The notes under the pieces were generated by a model. The model had not been told where the DNA came from. It searched no databases and worked only from the letters and a program-made list of their open reading frames with translations. This document shows positions 17,709 through 28,266 of a DNA stretch of 64,000 nucleotides, one piece after another. Position numbers and translations under genes: made by a program. Each line of letters begins with the position of its first letter. Within the stretch, counting starts at the first letter, position 1. Location: contig CAKZLB010000076.1 of assembly GCA_937124965.1 (NCBI GenBank), forward strand, positions 1 to 64,000. Direction: 5' to 3'. The stretch comes from an uncultured Bacteroidota bacterium (GTDB lineage Bacteria; Bacteroidota; Bacteroidia; NS11-12g; UBA9320).

Positions 17709-20700
17709 GTGTTTATGCATTTACCTCTTAAACGTCACTATTTTGCCTCCATCGTTCTAACGATGACGTTGTTTGTGCCCGCTATTGCTCAAAAAACACA
17801 GGTGTACGAACAACCAGAAGAAATGTATTACCACGCGGTAGAACTGTACAATAAAGAAATCTTTGGTCCAGCAGCTGAAGAGTTCGATCGCTATATTAAA
17901 CTCGATCCACAAAATGACTTACTCGTTTCTAAGGCTGAAATATACAGCCTGATGAGTCATATGCAGTTAGATCATCAAAACTACGATCGCAAACTTGATC
18001 GATACATTAAGAAAAATCCGCAAAATTCCCTTCACAACTTGGCTATGTTCGAAATGGGGAATTACTACTTCAATAACAGAAAGTTTAAAAAGTCTGCCAA
18101 GTACTACGAAGAACTAGATATCTCTAATCTTCCAAAAGAATACTGGGAGGAAGCAAACTTCAAAATGGGCTATGCCTTTTTCAAAACAAAAGATTACGAT
18201 AAGTCCAAAGCAAATTTCAATAAAATTCGAAACCAAAAAGGTGAGTATTATGTAGAGTCAAACTACTTCTATGGCTATATGTGTTATAAAGAGTTTGATT
18301 TTGAATGTGCACTAAAAAGTTTTCAGCGCATCCAAGATGCTGGACCAGCAATTATGCATCTATACATTGCTCAAATCTATTACGCGCAAAAGGGCTACAA
18401 ACCTTCGCTTGATTATTCAAAACAACACCGAAACGATAAATACAAAACGGAGTATGACCTATTGGAAGCTAAGTGTTACTTCCAACTTAAAGAGTATGAT
18501 AAAGCACGTCCGCTGTTTGCTCAGGTTGACATATTGTCGTTTTATCTAAGTGACGAAGACCGTTATATGATTGGGTTTACACAGTTTCTGAGCGACAATC
18601 ATGAAGCGGCTCAAGAGGCATTTGTGCAAATTTCTAGTTTAGAATCAAGCCTAGGTCAATTGGCAAACTACCAATTGGGTCAAAGTTTCCTAAAAACCAA
18701 TGATAAGCAAAAAGCATTCTTAGCACTTGGTGTAGCTAAACGAATGGATTACAATGCGGAAATTCAGGAACTGGCACATTACAACTATGCAAAGCTTGCA
18801 TACGAACAAGGATCTCACAACAATGCGATTCAAACTACTCAAGAGTTTATTAAAAAGTACCCAAATAGCAAATACAACGATGAGGCTAAGGGTATTTTGG
18901 CTGAAATGTTGGTCAACACTAAAAACTACGATCAAGCAATTCGTATTTTAGAAGAGATAAAATCGTTTAACGCGCAGAGTAAAGGGATTTATCAAAAAAT
19001 AACGTACAACCGTGCAGAGCAGTTGTTTACAGATAGAAACTATGATGAATCAAAAACCTATTTCGACAAGTCATTGCGGTTTACCAACGATGCGCTGCTT
19101 CAATCACAATCATACTATTGGTTGGGTGAGATTGCCTTTATTGAAAAACAATATGCAACAGCCCGAACCAACTACAGCCGTATGTTAAACATTTCAGAAT
19201 CTCGAAGAAGTGATTACTATAGCAAAGCTCTATATGGAATGGGCTACGCTCATTACATGGAAAAAGATGTAAATAAGGCTCTGAACTACTTTAACAAATA
19301 TCAGAAAACTGCTACTGATCGAGGATCAAATGTTTATAATGACAATTCTATACGTCTTGGTGATACGTACTTCCTCAAGAAAATGTACGACCAAGCGATT
19401 GCAGCGTATGCTTCTGTAGCTAATGGAAGATTCGAACAAAGTGATTACGCTCTTTTCCAATCAGGAATTATTTACGGATTACAGCGTAACCCAGAGAAAA
19501 AGGTTGAATATCTAAAACGAATTGAAACGAAGTTTCCAAAGTCAGTATTTGTTGATGATGCCTTATTTGAAATTGGAGATACCTATTTCAAGTATTTAAA
19601 TCGACCCGATTTAGCGATGACTATGTTTAATCGTGTGATTAACAATCATTCTGGTAGCATTTTTACACCTGCGAGTTATGTTAAAATAGGTAACATATAT
19701 GCAAACTCTGGTGATAACGACAAAGCGATTGAATACTTCAAAAAAGTAATTGAGCAATTTCCAAATACGAGCAGTGCCAAAGAAGCATATGCCCTTGGTG
19801 AATCGACATCAATTGCAGACGGAAGTTTAGATGAGTGGTTTGAGTATGTTGGAGGTCGACCAGACGGTAATGTACGTCTTACGTATCAGGATTCATTGTT
19901 ATATCAATCGTCTTTACAAAAATATAGGTTGGGCGATTGTGAAGCTTCCTCCAAAGGATTCAACTCGTATTTAAAACGATTTAGCAAGTCAGGTTACTTT
20001 ACCATTGAAGCACACTACTACCTGGCGGAATGTGCATACAAGAAAAATGATTACGACGCGGCTGCAGAACATTATAAATATGTTGCTGACCAAGCACTGA
20101 GTGAGTATTTAGAAGATGCAACCTATAAACTAGCAGAGCTTTATTACTGGCAAAACAAGTTTACTAATGCATTGCCGTATTTCAGTAAGTTAGAGCGAAT
20201 TGCGAGTTCAAAACTGCACTTCACTTCGGCGGTTGTTGGTCAAATGAGATGTAATTATACACTCGGAAACATCGATGCGGCAAAGAAAAATGCAACTGAC
20301 GTATTGCCAATCGAAAACATTGAGTCAGAATACTTGATTGAAGCGAATCTAGTATTAGGTAAAATTCAATTTGAAGCTGGAAACTACCTCACTTCTATGT
20401 TTCACTTGGATTATGTTGTTAACGAATCCACTACGGAAGAAGGTGCGGAAGCTCAGTATTACCGATGTAAAGTATTGTTTAATCAAGAGAAGTTAGACGA
20501 AAGTAGAAACCAAATATTTAGTATGAGTGAAGATTTTGCTTCGTACGAATACTGGGTAGTAAAAGCGTTTATTCTGTTGTCTGATATCTATGTTGCAGAA
20601 AAAGACTATTTCCAAGCTCGGGCAACACTGCAAGGTGTTCAAGAAGCTTACGACGGTGATCAGTCGATTCTGAACGAGATAGAAGCTAAGTTAAAAGCAT

Positions 20701-20780
20701 TAGACGCATTGGAAAACGGGTCATCTTCGGAAGATTTAGAAGATGAAGATTCTGATGAAGAAGGTGAAGAAGGAGAATAA
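17709..20780 (+). CDS. Large periplasmic TPR-repeat protein
   Basis: The 1023-residue protein has an N-terminal signal peptide (SIVLTMTLFVPAIAQ). Nearly the whole length is tetratricopeptide repeats, recognisable as A/F-rich helix pairs with the usual G/Y/A spacing (for example AHYNYAKLAYEQG and ALYGMGYAHYMEKDVNKALNYF). The last 25 residues are almost all Asp, Glu and Ser. Such proteins act as scaffolds in the envelope. It starts at ATG 17709 or 17715. The gene is convergent with ppx, with 18 bases between the stops. Confidence 0.85.
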   Translation: MFMHLPLKRHYFASIVLTMTLFVPAIAQKTQVYEQPEEMYYHAVELYNKEIFGPAAEEFDRYIKLDPQNDLLVSKAEIYSLMSHMQLDHQNYDRKLDRYIKKNPQNSLHNLAMFEMGNYYFNNRKFKKSAKYYEELDISNLPKEYWEEANFKMGYAFFKTKDYDKSKANFNKIRNQKGEYYVESNYFYGYMCYKEFDFECALKSFQRIQDAGPAIMHLYIAQIYYAQKGYKPSLDYSKQHRNDKYKTEYDLLEAKCYFQLKEYDKARPLFAQVDILSFYLSDEDRYMIGFTQFLSDNHEAAQEAFVQISSLESSLGQLANYQLGQSFLKTNDKQKAFLALGVAKRMDYNAEIQELAHYNYAKLAYEQGSHNNAIQTTQEFIKKYPNSKYNDEAKGILAEMLVNTKNYDQAIRILEEIKSFNAQSKGIYQKITYNRAEQLFTDRNYDESKTYFDKSLRFTNDALLQSQSYYWLGEIAFIEKQYATARTNYSRMLNISESRRSDYYSKALYGMGYAHYMEKDVNKALNYFNKYQKTATDRGSNVYNDNSIRLGDTYFLKKMYDQAIAAYASVANGRFEQSDYALFQSGIIYGLQRNPEKKVEYLKRIETKFPKSVFVDDALFEIGDTYFKYLNRPDLAMTMFNRVINNHSGSIFTPASYVKIGNIYANSGDNDKAIEYFKKVIEQFPNTSSAKEAYALGESTSIADGSLDEWFEYVGGRPDGNVRLTYQDSLLYQSSLQKYRLGDCEASSKGFNSYLKRFSKSGYFTIEAHYYLAECAYKKNDYDAAAEHYKYVADQALSEYLEDATYKLAELYYWQNKFTNALPYFSKLERIASSKLHFTSAVVGQMRCNYTLGNIDAAKKNATDVLPIENIESEYLIEANLVLGKIQFEAGNYLTSMFHLDYVVNESTTEEGAEAQYYRCKVLFNQEKLDESRNQIFSMSEDFASYEYWVVKAFILLSDIYVAEKDYFQARATLQGVQEAYDGDQSILNEIEAKLKALDALENGSSSEDLEDEDSDEEGEEGE

Positions 20781-20798
20781 GATTAATCTTCTCGACTT

Positions 20799-21695
20799 CT
20801 ACCCTTCTGTTTGTTTATAATCGCTATACAACGAACGCACTATACCATCCGATAATCCAATTTTAGGCACATAAATTTTCTTTGTTCCAGTGTGATTGAT
20901 AATGTTTTGAAATATCTCACAAGCAGGAATAATTACGTCGGCACGATCTGGATTTAAGTTGTATTGAACGATACGTTCTGTATACGACAACGGTTTAATC
21001 TCTTTGTAAAATTCTGCCAAGGCGCTTGCGGAAATGTGCATATCAGAATTACGTCGTCTTTTAAGCTTGAATATTTTGTTGATGTTACCACCAGAACCTA
21101 AAATAGGTATAGACGAGTCAATTAACTTGTTGGAATCTAGCCAGTCTTTTAATCGATCTAACTCAGAATCTTTAACTTCATTAATCATTGCTCGAATTGT
21201 TCCAATGTTAAAAGACTCACGAACTGATTTCTTTTTATTGTGATAGGTGATTTCAGTACTTCCACCACCAACGTCCACAAAAAGTATTTTGTTTCTAGTT
21301 TTAATAAATGCAGGTATTTCATCCCCTGAAATGACATTAGCCTCCTGCTCACCTGAGATAATGTCGATTTTTATACCGCATTTTTTTTGAATATGATCGA
21401 CGATTAACGGCCCGTTTACTGCATCACGCATCGCTGAAGTAGCAAATGCTTTGTAGGAAATGATTTGTTGTGCATCCATCAGATATTTAAATGAATGCAT
21501 TGTGTCGATCATTTGTTTCTCCTTTTCAATGCTAATTCGCTTGAGTTTGAAGGCATCTTCTCCTAAACGAAGAGGAACACGAAGAAGTAAACCTTTTCTA
21601 AAAAATGGTCCATCTGGAGTTTCGAAAACATACGCGAGTAAAAAACGGATTGCGTTTGAACCGATGTCGATAGAGGCAAATTTTAGAGGCTTCAA
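20799..21695 (-). CDS. ppx: Exopolyphosphatase / Ppx-GppA phosphatase
   Basis: The 298-residue protein has the ASKHA-type phosphate loop FASIDIGSNAIRFLLA and the second loop VDVGGGSTEITY, both diagnostic of Ppx/GppA. It is shorter than the E. coli enzyme, matching the single-module form lacking the HD-like C-terminal half. It cleaves terminal phosphate from polyphosphate or pppGpp. The start codon is TTG (21695), and it lies 4 bases after ppk1 in the same direction, so synthesis and breakdown of polyphosphate are encoded together. Confidence 0.92.
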   Translation of the reverse strand: MKPLKFASIDIGSNAIRFLLAYVFETPDGPFFRKGLLLRVPLRLGEDAFKLKRISIEKEKQMIDTMHSFKYLMDAQQIISYKAFATSAMRDAVNGPLIVDHIQKKCGIKIDIISGEQEANVISGDEIPAFIKTRNKILFVDVGGGSTEITYHNKKKSVRESFNIGTIRAMINEVKDSELDRLKDWLDSNKLIDSSIPILGSGGNINKIFKLKRRRNSDMHISASALAEFYKEIKPLSYTERIVQYNLNPDRADVIIPACEIFQNIINHTGTKKIYVPKIGLSDGIVRSLYSDYKQTEG

Positions 21696-21699
21696 TATG

Positions 21700-23733
21700 T
21701 TATTTGTTTTTTAAATAGTTATAAAAATCAACTTGCGAACGATGTTTTTTTCCTTCAATGCGAACGTATTCATTTTTCATGTTTTCATCAAATAATCGTC
21801 CTTTAACGTTATCGGACAATTGAATATTAATAAAATCAACTAGTTCAGCTTTTAAATCTTCGTCATAAATTGGGGTAGCAACTTCAATCCGACGATCTAA
21901 ATTTCGAGTCATCCAATCGGCAGATGAAATGTAAATTAAACGATTTGGTTCTTTACCAAAAATGAACACACGCGCGTGTTCTAAGTACTTATCTAGTATG
22001 CTAATTGCTCTGATATTTCCGTTTGCACGTGGCTCCTCAGGAACGATGGAGCAGATCCCCCGTATGATTAAGTCAATCTTCACTCCTTTTTCGGCCGCTT
22101 CATAAAGTTTCTCAATCATTTCCTCATCCATCAAACTGTTAGATTTCACTAATACATAGCCGTCTCCTCCTTCTTCTGCAATGGCAATTTGATCATCAAC
22201 CATACGAATAAGACTGTTTCTAGTATAACGCGGGCTCACTAACAGGTGGTTAAACTTCGTTGCAACATACGGTTTTTCAATAAATCGAAACACCTTCTCA
22301 ACTTCATCTGTTATCTCTGTTTTGGCAGTTAATAGGGAAATATCACTGTACACATTTGCAGTTCCTTCGTGAAAGTTACCAGTGCCAATGTGTGCAATAC
22401 TTTTACGTCCACCTTTTGCTTTGTATTCTATCAATATAAGCTTCGAGTGAATCTTCAATCCAGGTGACCCTAAAATCAAACGAACACCTTCGTCGGTCAA
22501 CGTTTTTGCCCATTGTAGGTTTGCTTCTTCATCAAAACGTGCTTGGAGTTCGATAATCACGGTGACAAGCTTACCATTTTTAACCGCGTTAATCAGGGCG
22601 TTAATAACCTTCGAGTCGGATGCCAGTCGATATATCGTAACCTTAATTGATTTGACCAATGGCGAAATTGCAGCTTCACGAAGCAAATCAATGATGTAGT
22701 CAAAATTCTGAAAAGGATAATGCAGCAACACGTCTTTCTTAGCAACTGCCTCAATTATGCTTTTTTGCCCTTCAAGATACTTATGGATCAATGGTTGATT
22801 CCGTTTATAGACTAAGCTTTCATCCCCGAAATTGGGGAATTTCATAAAATCTTTAAAGTTGTGATAACGTTCTCCAGGAATAATATTTTCTTCTGCAGCA
22901 AGATTCATTTTCTTCAACAAATATTGTACAGACGTTTCGGGCATTTCTCTATCATAAATGAAACGTAACGGCTCACCCTTCTTACGTTTTTCCAATCCCT
23001 TTTTTAACTTATCATAAAAACCAACAACAATATCATCATCCAAATCCAACTCTGCATCTCTTGTAATTTTAAACACATGCGATTCGAATTCAGATGTGTC
23101 AAATATTTTAAAAATACGTGGAAGGTTATGCCTAATAATATCGTCTAAATAAATGATGAACTTTTTTCCTTTTCGCTCTGGTAAAACTAAAAAGCGACTA
23201 AGTTGATCACTCGGGATTTCAATTAAACTGTATTGAAATGTTTTGGTTTGTGCGTCTTTAAAACCCACAAAAAGATAGTTTACATCATCGTCTAAATATG
23301 GAAACTTCTTAAGGTTTTTCAGCATAATGGGAACCAAAAGTGGTTCCACTTTATCCAAATAGTATTTCTCAACAAATGTTCTTTGAGTTTCACTAAGCTT
23401 TTTTTCATTCGTAATGAAAATACCTTGTTCTTCTAATTCTTTATTGATTTTGGAGTAAACCTTTGTAAACCGCTGTTGCTGGCGCATAACCGTTTCATGA
23501 ATATGATTCATGATACGCTGCGGTGATTCTGGTAAGACGACCTTTGTTTTACGCTGTAGTTTGATCAGTCTACGAATCGTAGCGACTCGTACTCTAAAAA
23601 ATTCATCTAAATTGTTGGAAAAAATACCAAGGAAACGCATCCGTTCAACCAACGGATTGATTGGGTCTTCAGCTTCTTGCAGTACTCTTTCGTTGAAAGA
23701 CAACCAACTTATCTCTCTGTTAATTGATTTCAT
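21700..23733 (-). CDS. ppk1: Polyphosphate kinase 1
   Basis: The 677-residue protein has the full Ppk1 layout. The N-terminal domain opens with NREISWLSFNERVLQEA. The C-terminal domains contain the autophosphorylated His in GLKIHSKLILIE, the GTGNFHEGTANVYSD block and the second His-region near RGICSIVPEEPRANG. SADWMTRNLDRRIEVATPI follows near the end. It makes polyphosphate from ATP at the membrane. It is the first gene of the ppk1-ppx pair. Confidence 0.96.
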   Translation of the reverse strand: MKSINREISWLSFNERVLQEAEDPINPLVERMRFLGIFSNNLDEFFRVRVATIRRLIKLQRKTKVVLPESPQRIMNHIHETVMRQQQRFTKVYSKINKELEEQGIFITNEKKLSETQRTFVEKYYLDKVEPLLVPIMLKNLKKFPYLDDDVNYLFVGFKDAQTKTFQYSLIEIPSDQLSRFLVLPERKGKKFIIYLDDIIRHNLPRIFKIFDTSEFESHVFKITRDAELDLDDDIVVGFYDKLKKGLEKRKKGEPLRFIYDREMPETSVQYLLKKMNLAAEENIIPGERYHNFKDFMKFPNFGDESLVYKRNQPLIHKYLEGQKSIIEAVAKKDVLLHYPFQNFDYIIDLLREAAISPLVKSIKVTIYRLASDSKVINALINAVKNGKLVTVIIELQARFDEEANLQWAKTLTDEGVRLILGSPGLKIHSKLILIEYKAKGGRKSIAHIGTGNFHEGTANVYSDISLLTAKTEITDEVEKVFRFIEKPYVATKFNHLLVSPRYTRNSLIRMVDDQIAIAEEGGDGYVLVKSNSLMDEEMIEKLYEAAEKGVKIDLIIRGICSIVPEEPRANGNIRAISILDKYLEHARVFIFGKEPNRLIYISSADWMTRNLDRRIEVATPIYDEDLKAELVDFINIQLSDNVKGRLFDENMKNEYVRIEGKKHRSQVDFYNYLKNK

Positions 23734-23747
23734 CGACCGAAAAAAAA

Positions 23748-24509
23748 TTAGTAATTAAGCAAATAGGATATTGATGCTCTAAAGACTCTAGCTTTTGATG
23801 AGCCTTTTATTATTCGACCAACATTATCTGTTATGACATCGCCGTTTCGATCAAAATCATACTCAACTGTTTGGCCTTGACCATATTTGATATTAAGCTC
23901 AACAGGGCTATATCCTCTCCAAAAATGAATTCCCAAACTCGCCACGGGTAATACAAAGCCTTTATTCAAGTCGTTTGCTTCAATATCAGATGGATTATCA
24001 AAACGCAACAAACCAATTTTATTAAATTCAAATCCAAGACCAAGTGAAATTCCATAGTCTTTTTCAGTTTCGTAAGTAGAACCAGAGCCAACATACAGTT
24101 TTGCATATAACGGAATCTGTATACTCCCAAATCCTTCTATTGATCCAACTGAGTGATTGGCAAGTGGCGGTTGAGTAACCTGTCCTAAACCGATAGAAAT
24201 TGGCGAAGCCAATGCAATTGCCGAATTTTCATCTAGTTGTTTAATGTTATAACGTGGCTCAATCCCAAAAGAAAAAATGTTATTTGTAAAGGATTGAAAC
24301 GGAATATTTTTGAATTCAGGTTGCTCCTGCCCATCTACTATAATGGTATTCCCTGTTGGTGCAAATTGCACTTTTAATGGAGTCCAAATAAAATCGAAGT
24401 ACGCTGTTGAATGAAACGAAATAAAAAAGTCATCGTTAAACTCCTCCTGAGCATACAACGAAGGGTTTAGACAAATTGAAAAGGCAAATAATACGATTAA
24501 TTTTTTCAT
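23748..24509 (-). CDS. Outer-membrane-type beta-barrel protein, unknown role
   Basis: A signal peptide (KKLIVLFAFSICLNPSLYAQ) precedes about 230 residues of alternating hydrophobic and polar strands separated by Gly/Asn/Asp turns. The C-terminal strand is FRASISYLLNY, ending in an aromatic residue as is common in barrel proteins. No family was recognised. It is upstream of ppk1 on the same strand with 14 bases between, so it may be co-expressed. Confidence 0.6.
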   Translation of the reverse strand: MKKLIVLFAFSICLNPSLYAQEEFNDDFFISFHSTAYFDFIWTPLKVQFAPTGNTIIVDGQEQPEFKNIPFQSFTNNIFSFGIEPRYNIKQLDENSAIALASPISIGLGQVTQPPLANHSVGSIEGFGSIQIPLYAKLYVGSGSTYETEKDYGISLGLGFEFNKIGLLRFDNPSDIEANDLNKGFVLPVASLGIHFWRGYSPVELNIKYGQGQTVEYDFDRNGDVITDNVGRIIKGSSKARVFRASISYLLNY

Positions 24510-24564
24510 ATAATTTTGTTACTACTTAGAACAACCACACATAATAAATGGTGTGTTAACACAG

Positions 24565-25806
24565 TCAAGTTTCTGTTTCTTTATTGATGGTCGAAGGTAC
24601 TGGAATAAATGCAAATACGAATATACAAAATAGTAAAATCCCTTGTTGTCGTTCAAGAAACGACTCTAACATTAAGCTGACAAAAAAGGCAACAAACACC
24701 GCCAATAGTATTGGGTTTCGTTTAATTGATACAAACCAAATAAGCAAAAATGCTAATAATAGCATCAGTCCCATTAAACCATGCGCCATGGTAATCTCTA
24801 AAAACTGATTATGAGGCCCGACTCTATTGTCTTTGTATAAAACCGTTTCGTCTTGTACATATTGTTTCTGAAGGTACCGATCTGTATTGGTTGCTCCCAC
24901 TCCTATCACGGCGTTATTTTGAATAACGTGTAAACTTGTTTTCCAAGCTTCCACACGCATTGCAAGCGATTTATAGTTAATTTCTTTTTGTGATTTAAGT
25001 GCATTAAAATCTTCTAAAGAATTCAAAACTTTGTTTCTAAACGAACTTGAAACTGTGTAACCTACAATTGGCAAACACAATAACACGATCAGTGAGATTA
25101 ACAACCGCTTATAACGCTTAGATTTCCATTCATTGGCAATGAGAAATACGACGATTGAAGCATATAAAGACACCAAACCCGTTCTTGAAACTAAAATGTG
25201 CATTAGTACAAATAATACTATTCCGATGCTGGCCCACCACGTTGCTTTTGTGCCATTTTTATAAAAGTACATTGACACCCAAATCGCGATTGTACAATAT
25301 ACACCAAAGTAGATGTGATGCATGTTGCTAAAAATTGGAACATGTTTACTTTGCAAGAGCAACTCATTGATTTCCTGATAATTAATAAAATAGTTTACGG
25401 CACTTACTACAGCAGTTAAAGCAGTAATAGTAACCAAAATCAACCAAGAGTTTTCATTCTTACACGATGTTTTTGGTAGCAGTATTGCATAAAGTGAAAC
25501 GATAAGAATTGGTATTTTGAGTGCTATTTCTGTTAACCAGTCAGTACTATTTTCTGTTCTAAAAAAGTCGAAGATTACAAAAAGTACCCAAACACAAAGT
25601 AGAATCAAGAGTCGTTTACTAGTTTTGGTAAAAATCGACTTGAAGATTGTTTTATTTTTTTTGAGTAATAAGATACTCCAGATCAGCATTAAACCCACAC
25701 TAACAGACAAAAGGGCTCTACTAAAAAAAACACTTGTAGCAAACAGTAGAAATGGGATAAATTCCCATCCATTAAAAAAGAAACTAGGCTCTTTTTTATC
25801 TTGCAA
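24565..25806 (-). CDS. O-antigen ligase/polymerase-like membrane protein
   Basis: The 413-residue protein has about ten hydrophobic helices and a periplasmic loop holding RVGPHNQFLEITMAHG. This is the H-N-x-x-L-E-x-x-x-x-x-G pattern typical of WaaL/Wzy-family (Wzy_C) proteins. They join or polymerise lipid-linked glycans in the inner membrane. The 3' end of the upstream LysM gene overlaps its start by 11 bases, suggesting one transcript. The substrate is unknown. A glycosyltransferase lies nearby at 28267 on the other strand. Confidence 0.8.
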   Translation of the reverse strand: MQDKKEPSFFFNGWEFIPFLLFATSVFFSRALLSVSVGLMLIWSILLLKKNKTIFKSIFTKTSKRLLILLCVWVLFVIFDFFRTENSTDWLTEIALKIPILIVSLYAILLPKTSCKNENSWLILVTITALTAVVSAVNYFINYQEINELLLQSKHVPIFSNMHHIYFGVYCTIAIWVSMYFYKNGTKATWWASIGIVLFVLMHILVSRTGLVSLYASIVVFLIANEWKSKRYKRLLISLIVLLCLPIVGYTVSSSFRNKVLNSLEDFNALKSQKEINYKSLAMRVEAWKTSLHVIQNNAVIGVGATNTDRYLQKQYVQDETVLYKDNRVGPHNQFLEITMAHGLMGLMLLLAFLLIWFVSIKRNPILLAVFVAFFVSLMLESFLERQQGILLFCIFVFAFIPVPSTINKETET

Positions 25807-26761
25807 AACTCACCATTACAGCAGCATTCGATTTCATAGAAAGCGCATTTAAGGCCGATTGACTCAATTGAATAATATTTCCTTTTGATTCGTCAATAGT
25901 ATGATTGTCCACTACAGTTACAAATACTGCCTTTCCGTTCTCAGGGTTCGTAATCATTACAATGCTTCCAACAGAAGCAGAATGATGTGAGCAAACACGC
26001 TTATCAGTAGTTTCGCTATTCTCGGCCATGACTTCGACATATCCCTTTTCTGATACTTTTTGCTTATCTGCATTTGGCAAGGTCTCAACTGAAACCTCAT
26101 ATTTGTCTTTCTTTACGGTTTCTACTTCTCCAACAGGTTGTTCATTCGGTGAAGCACCATTTACAGTTTTTAGTTTAATGAGCTTTGCTTCAGCATCGTT
26201 TAGTTTCTGCTTTGCTTCAGTCATTTTTTCATCTTGGGCTTTTTTATCCTCTTTTGTCGCTGGAACCATTATTTTTTGGTCAAGCGAAAGCTCATCAGTT
26301 GTTAAGCCATTGAGATTTTTTAAAACACTGACTTTGGTATTATAGAGGACAGATATAGAATAGAGAGTTTCTCCACTTTTTACAATGTGGTATTTTGCAA
26401 ATGTTGTTTTTTTACTTGAAGCTTTTCCTCCTTTTTTCGAGGCTTCCGCTTTGTCCTCCGAAAAATAATCTTTTACCGCTTTTTCTTCCATAGCAGCGTC
26501 TTTACCCGTCGGAATCATAAGTATTTGGTCTACCACTAGAGCCTCATCTGACCCAGGATTTGCTTTAATTATATCATCTAAAGTAACATTGTACCTACGA
26601 CTAATTGAGAAAAGCCCTTGAGCCTTTTCCACTTTATGAAGAATAAAAATCTTTCCATTTTTCACCTTGGTACCAATCGAATCGGTTGGATTCGACAATG
26701 CTGTCAAACAACTCACTGTCATTAGAATCATGACCCCTACCATCTGCTTTACTCGTCTCAT
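25796..26761 (-). CDS. LysM domain protein with RlpA-like C-terminus
   Basis: From ATG 26761 (MRRVKQMVGVMILMTVSCLT) the protein has a signal peptide and two LysM wall-binding domains: HKVEKAQGLFSISRRYNVTL with IIKANPG, and YHIVKSGETLYSISVLYNTK with LKNLNGL. A Lys/Glu-rich coiled linker follows, then a double-psi beta-barrel like RlpA (GSIVMITNPENGKAVFVTVV). RlpA barrels cut or bind peptidoglycan. The frame is open upstream to 26923, but that would run over the start of the divergent gene at 26889, so the shorter start is chosen. Confidence 0.85.
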   Translation of the reverse strand: MRRVKQMVGVMILMTVSCLTALSNPTDSIGTKVKNGKIFILHKVEKAQGLFSISRRYNVTLDDIIKANPGSDEALVVDQILMIPTGKDAAMEEKAVKDYFSEDKAEASKKGGKASSKKTTFAKYHIVKSGETLYSISVLYNTKVSVLKNLNGLTTDELSLDQKIMVPATKEDKKAQDEKMTEAKQKLNDAEAKLIKLKTVNGASPNEQPVGEVETVKKDKYEVSVETLPNADKQKVSEKGYVEVMAENSETTDKRVCSHHSASVGSIVMITNPENGKAVFVTVVDNHTIDESKGNIIQLSQSALNALSMKSNAAVMVSFAR

Positions 26762-26888
26762 TTTACTTGTTATTAATCTAGCCCAAAACTGACAACTACT
26801 ATTCCACACAAATTTATTGCCTTGATTCCTATTTTTTGAGGTAATTTGCACACAGTCTATCCAGTTAATCGCACTTATTGTTGTATAA

Positions 26889-28259
26889 ATGAAACACTTT
26901 TTAACGCTATTATTCATTAGCATGTCTTTCTTGGGTTTTAGTCAGGATTCTGAACAAACCGTAACCTATGTCAAATTACATGAAGATATCGCGCCTTCTG
27001 CAACTCGATTAATCACAAAAACGCTACAAGCTGCATCTGAAAACAACAGCGAGTTAGTAATTATCGACATGGATACGTATGGTGGATTGTTGCTCGACGC
27101 GGACAGTATTCGTATTCAATTGTTAAATAGTGAAATTCCGGTGTATGTTTTCATCAACAAAAATGCAGGTTCTGCCGGTGCATTAATTTCAATAGCCTGC
27201 GATAAAATCTTCATGGCTCCTGGAGCTACCATAGGATCAGCCACCGTGGTCGGCGAATCCGGAGAAGTTCTTCCAGACAAGTACCAGTCGTATATGCGAT
27301 CGATAATGCGTTCAACGGCCGAAAGTCATGGCTCGGATACAACAATCTCAAACGGTGATACACTGATACAGTTTAAGCGAAACCCACAGATAGCCGAAGC
27401 TATGGTCGATGAGCGTGTTGAAATAGAAGGTCTCATATCAAACGATCGAGTACTTGCATTTACTACCTCTGAAGCAATAACCAATGGATATTGTGAAGGC
27501 GAGGTTAGTAGTTTACAAGAAATATTATCATTGGAAAACAAAAGTGCCGCAACCTTAGTGGAAGTCACGAAATCAGGATTGGATAAAGTAATTGGCTTTC
27601 TTGCTAAACCGGCACTTCAAGGTGTTTTGTTGATGTTTATTTTCTGGGGCATTTTCTTTGAACTTCGCAGTCCAGGAATTGGGTTTGCCTTGGCAGTTGC
27701 TCTAATCGCAGCATTGTTATACTTCGCACCTTTGTATTTAGATGGACTTGCTCAAAATTGGGAAATTTTATTGTTTGTGGTAGGAATCGTTCTAATTGGA
27801 CTAGAAATATTTGTAATACCAGGTTTTGGAGTCGCAGGTATTACAGGGATTTTGTGTACCGTTGGTGGACTGTTATTAAGTATGATACGGAATGTAAACT
27901 TCGACTTCTCTCAGTCGACTGAAGTTGAGTTGGGGAATGCACTTACAATTATTTTGATTGCGCTTGTTGGCTTTATTATCGGCGCAATCTTGTTTGGGCG
28001 AGGAATGACAAACAGTCCATTGTTTAGAAAGCTCATTTTAACTGAGACATTAGAAGGAGCAAAAGCAGGTCATTCGTTAATGGAACCGGCCGTTAGTTTA
28101 TTGGGGCATCAAGGACTTGCACATACGGATATTAGACCATTTGGAAAAGCATTAATCAACGGTGAAATAATGGATGTAAAGTCTATGAGTTCTTTTATTG
28201 ACAAAGGCTCTTCAATAAAAGTAATTGGTCGAGAACTAGGATATTGGATCGTCGAGTAA
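26889..28259 (+). CDS. NfeD-family membrane serine protease (ClpP-like/NfeD)
   Basis: The 456-residue protein has a signal peptide and then a ClpP-like domain in which NKNAGSAGALISIACDKIFM includes the candidate catalytic Ser. The catalytic Lys expected in this family is probably in the following DKYQSYMRS segment. From about residue 230 there are four to five membrane helices, and a C-terminal NfeD OB-like domain (FGKALINGEIMDVKSMS). Such long-form NfeD proteins degrade membrane proteins and often work beside stomatin-like partners, but none is adjacent here. It is 7 bases before the glycosyltransferase gene. Confidence 0.9.
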   Translation: MKHFLTLLFISMSFLGFSQDSEQTVTYVKLHEDIAPSATRLITKTLQAASENNSELVIIDMDTYGGLLLDADSIRIQLLNSEIPVYVFINKNAGSAGALISIACDKIFMAPGATIGSATVVGESGEVLPDKYQSYMRSIMRSTAESHGSDTTISNGDTLIQFKRNPQIAEAMVDERVEIEGLISNDRVLAFTTSEAITNGYCEGEVSSLQEILSLENKSAATLVEVTKSGLDKVIGFLAKPALQGVLLMFIFWGIFFELRSPGIGFALAVALIAALLYFAPLYLDGLAQNWEILLFVVGIVLIGLEIFVIPGFGVAGITGILCTVGGLLLSMIRNVNFDFSQSTEVELGNALTIILIALVGFIIGAILFGRGMTNSPLFRKLILTETLEGAKAGHSLMEPAVSLLGHQGLAHTDIRPFGKALINGEIMDVKSMSSFIDKGSSIKVIGRELGYWIVE

Positions 28260-28266
28260 TCATACA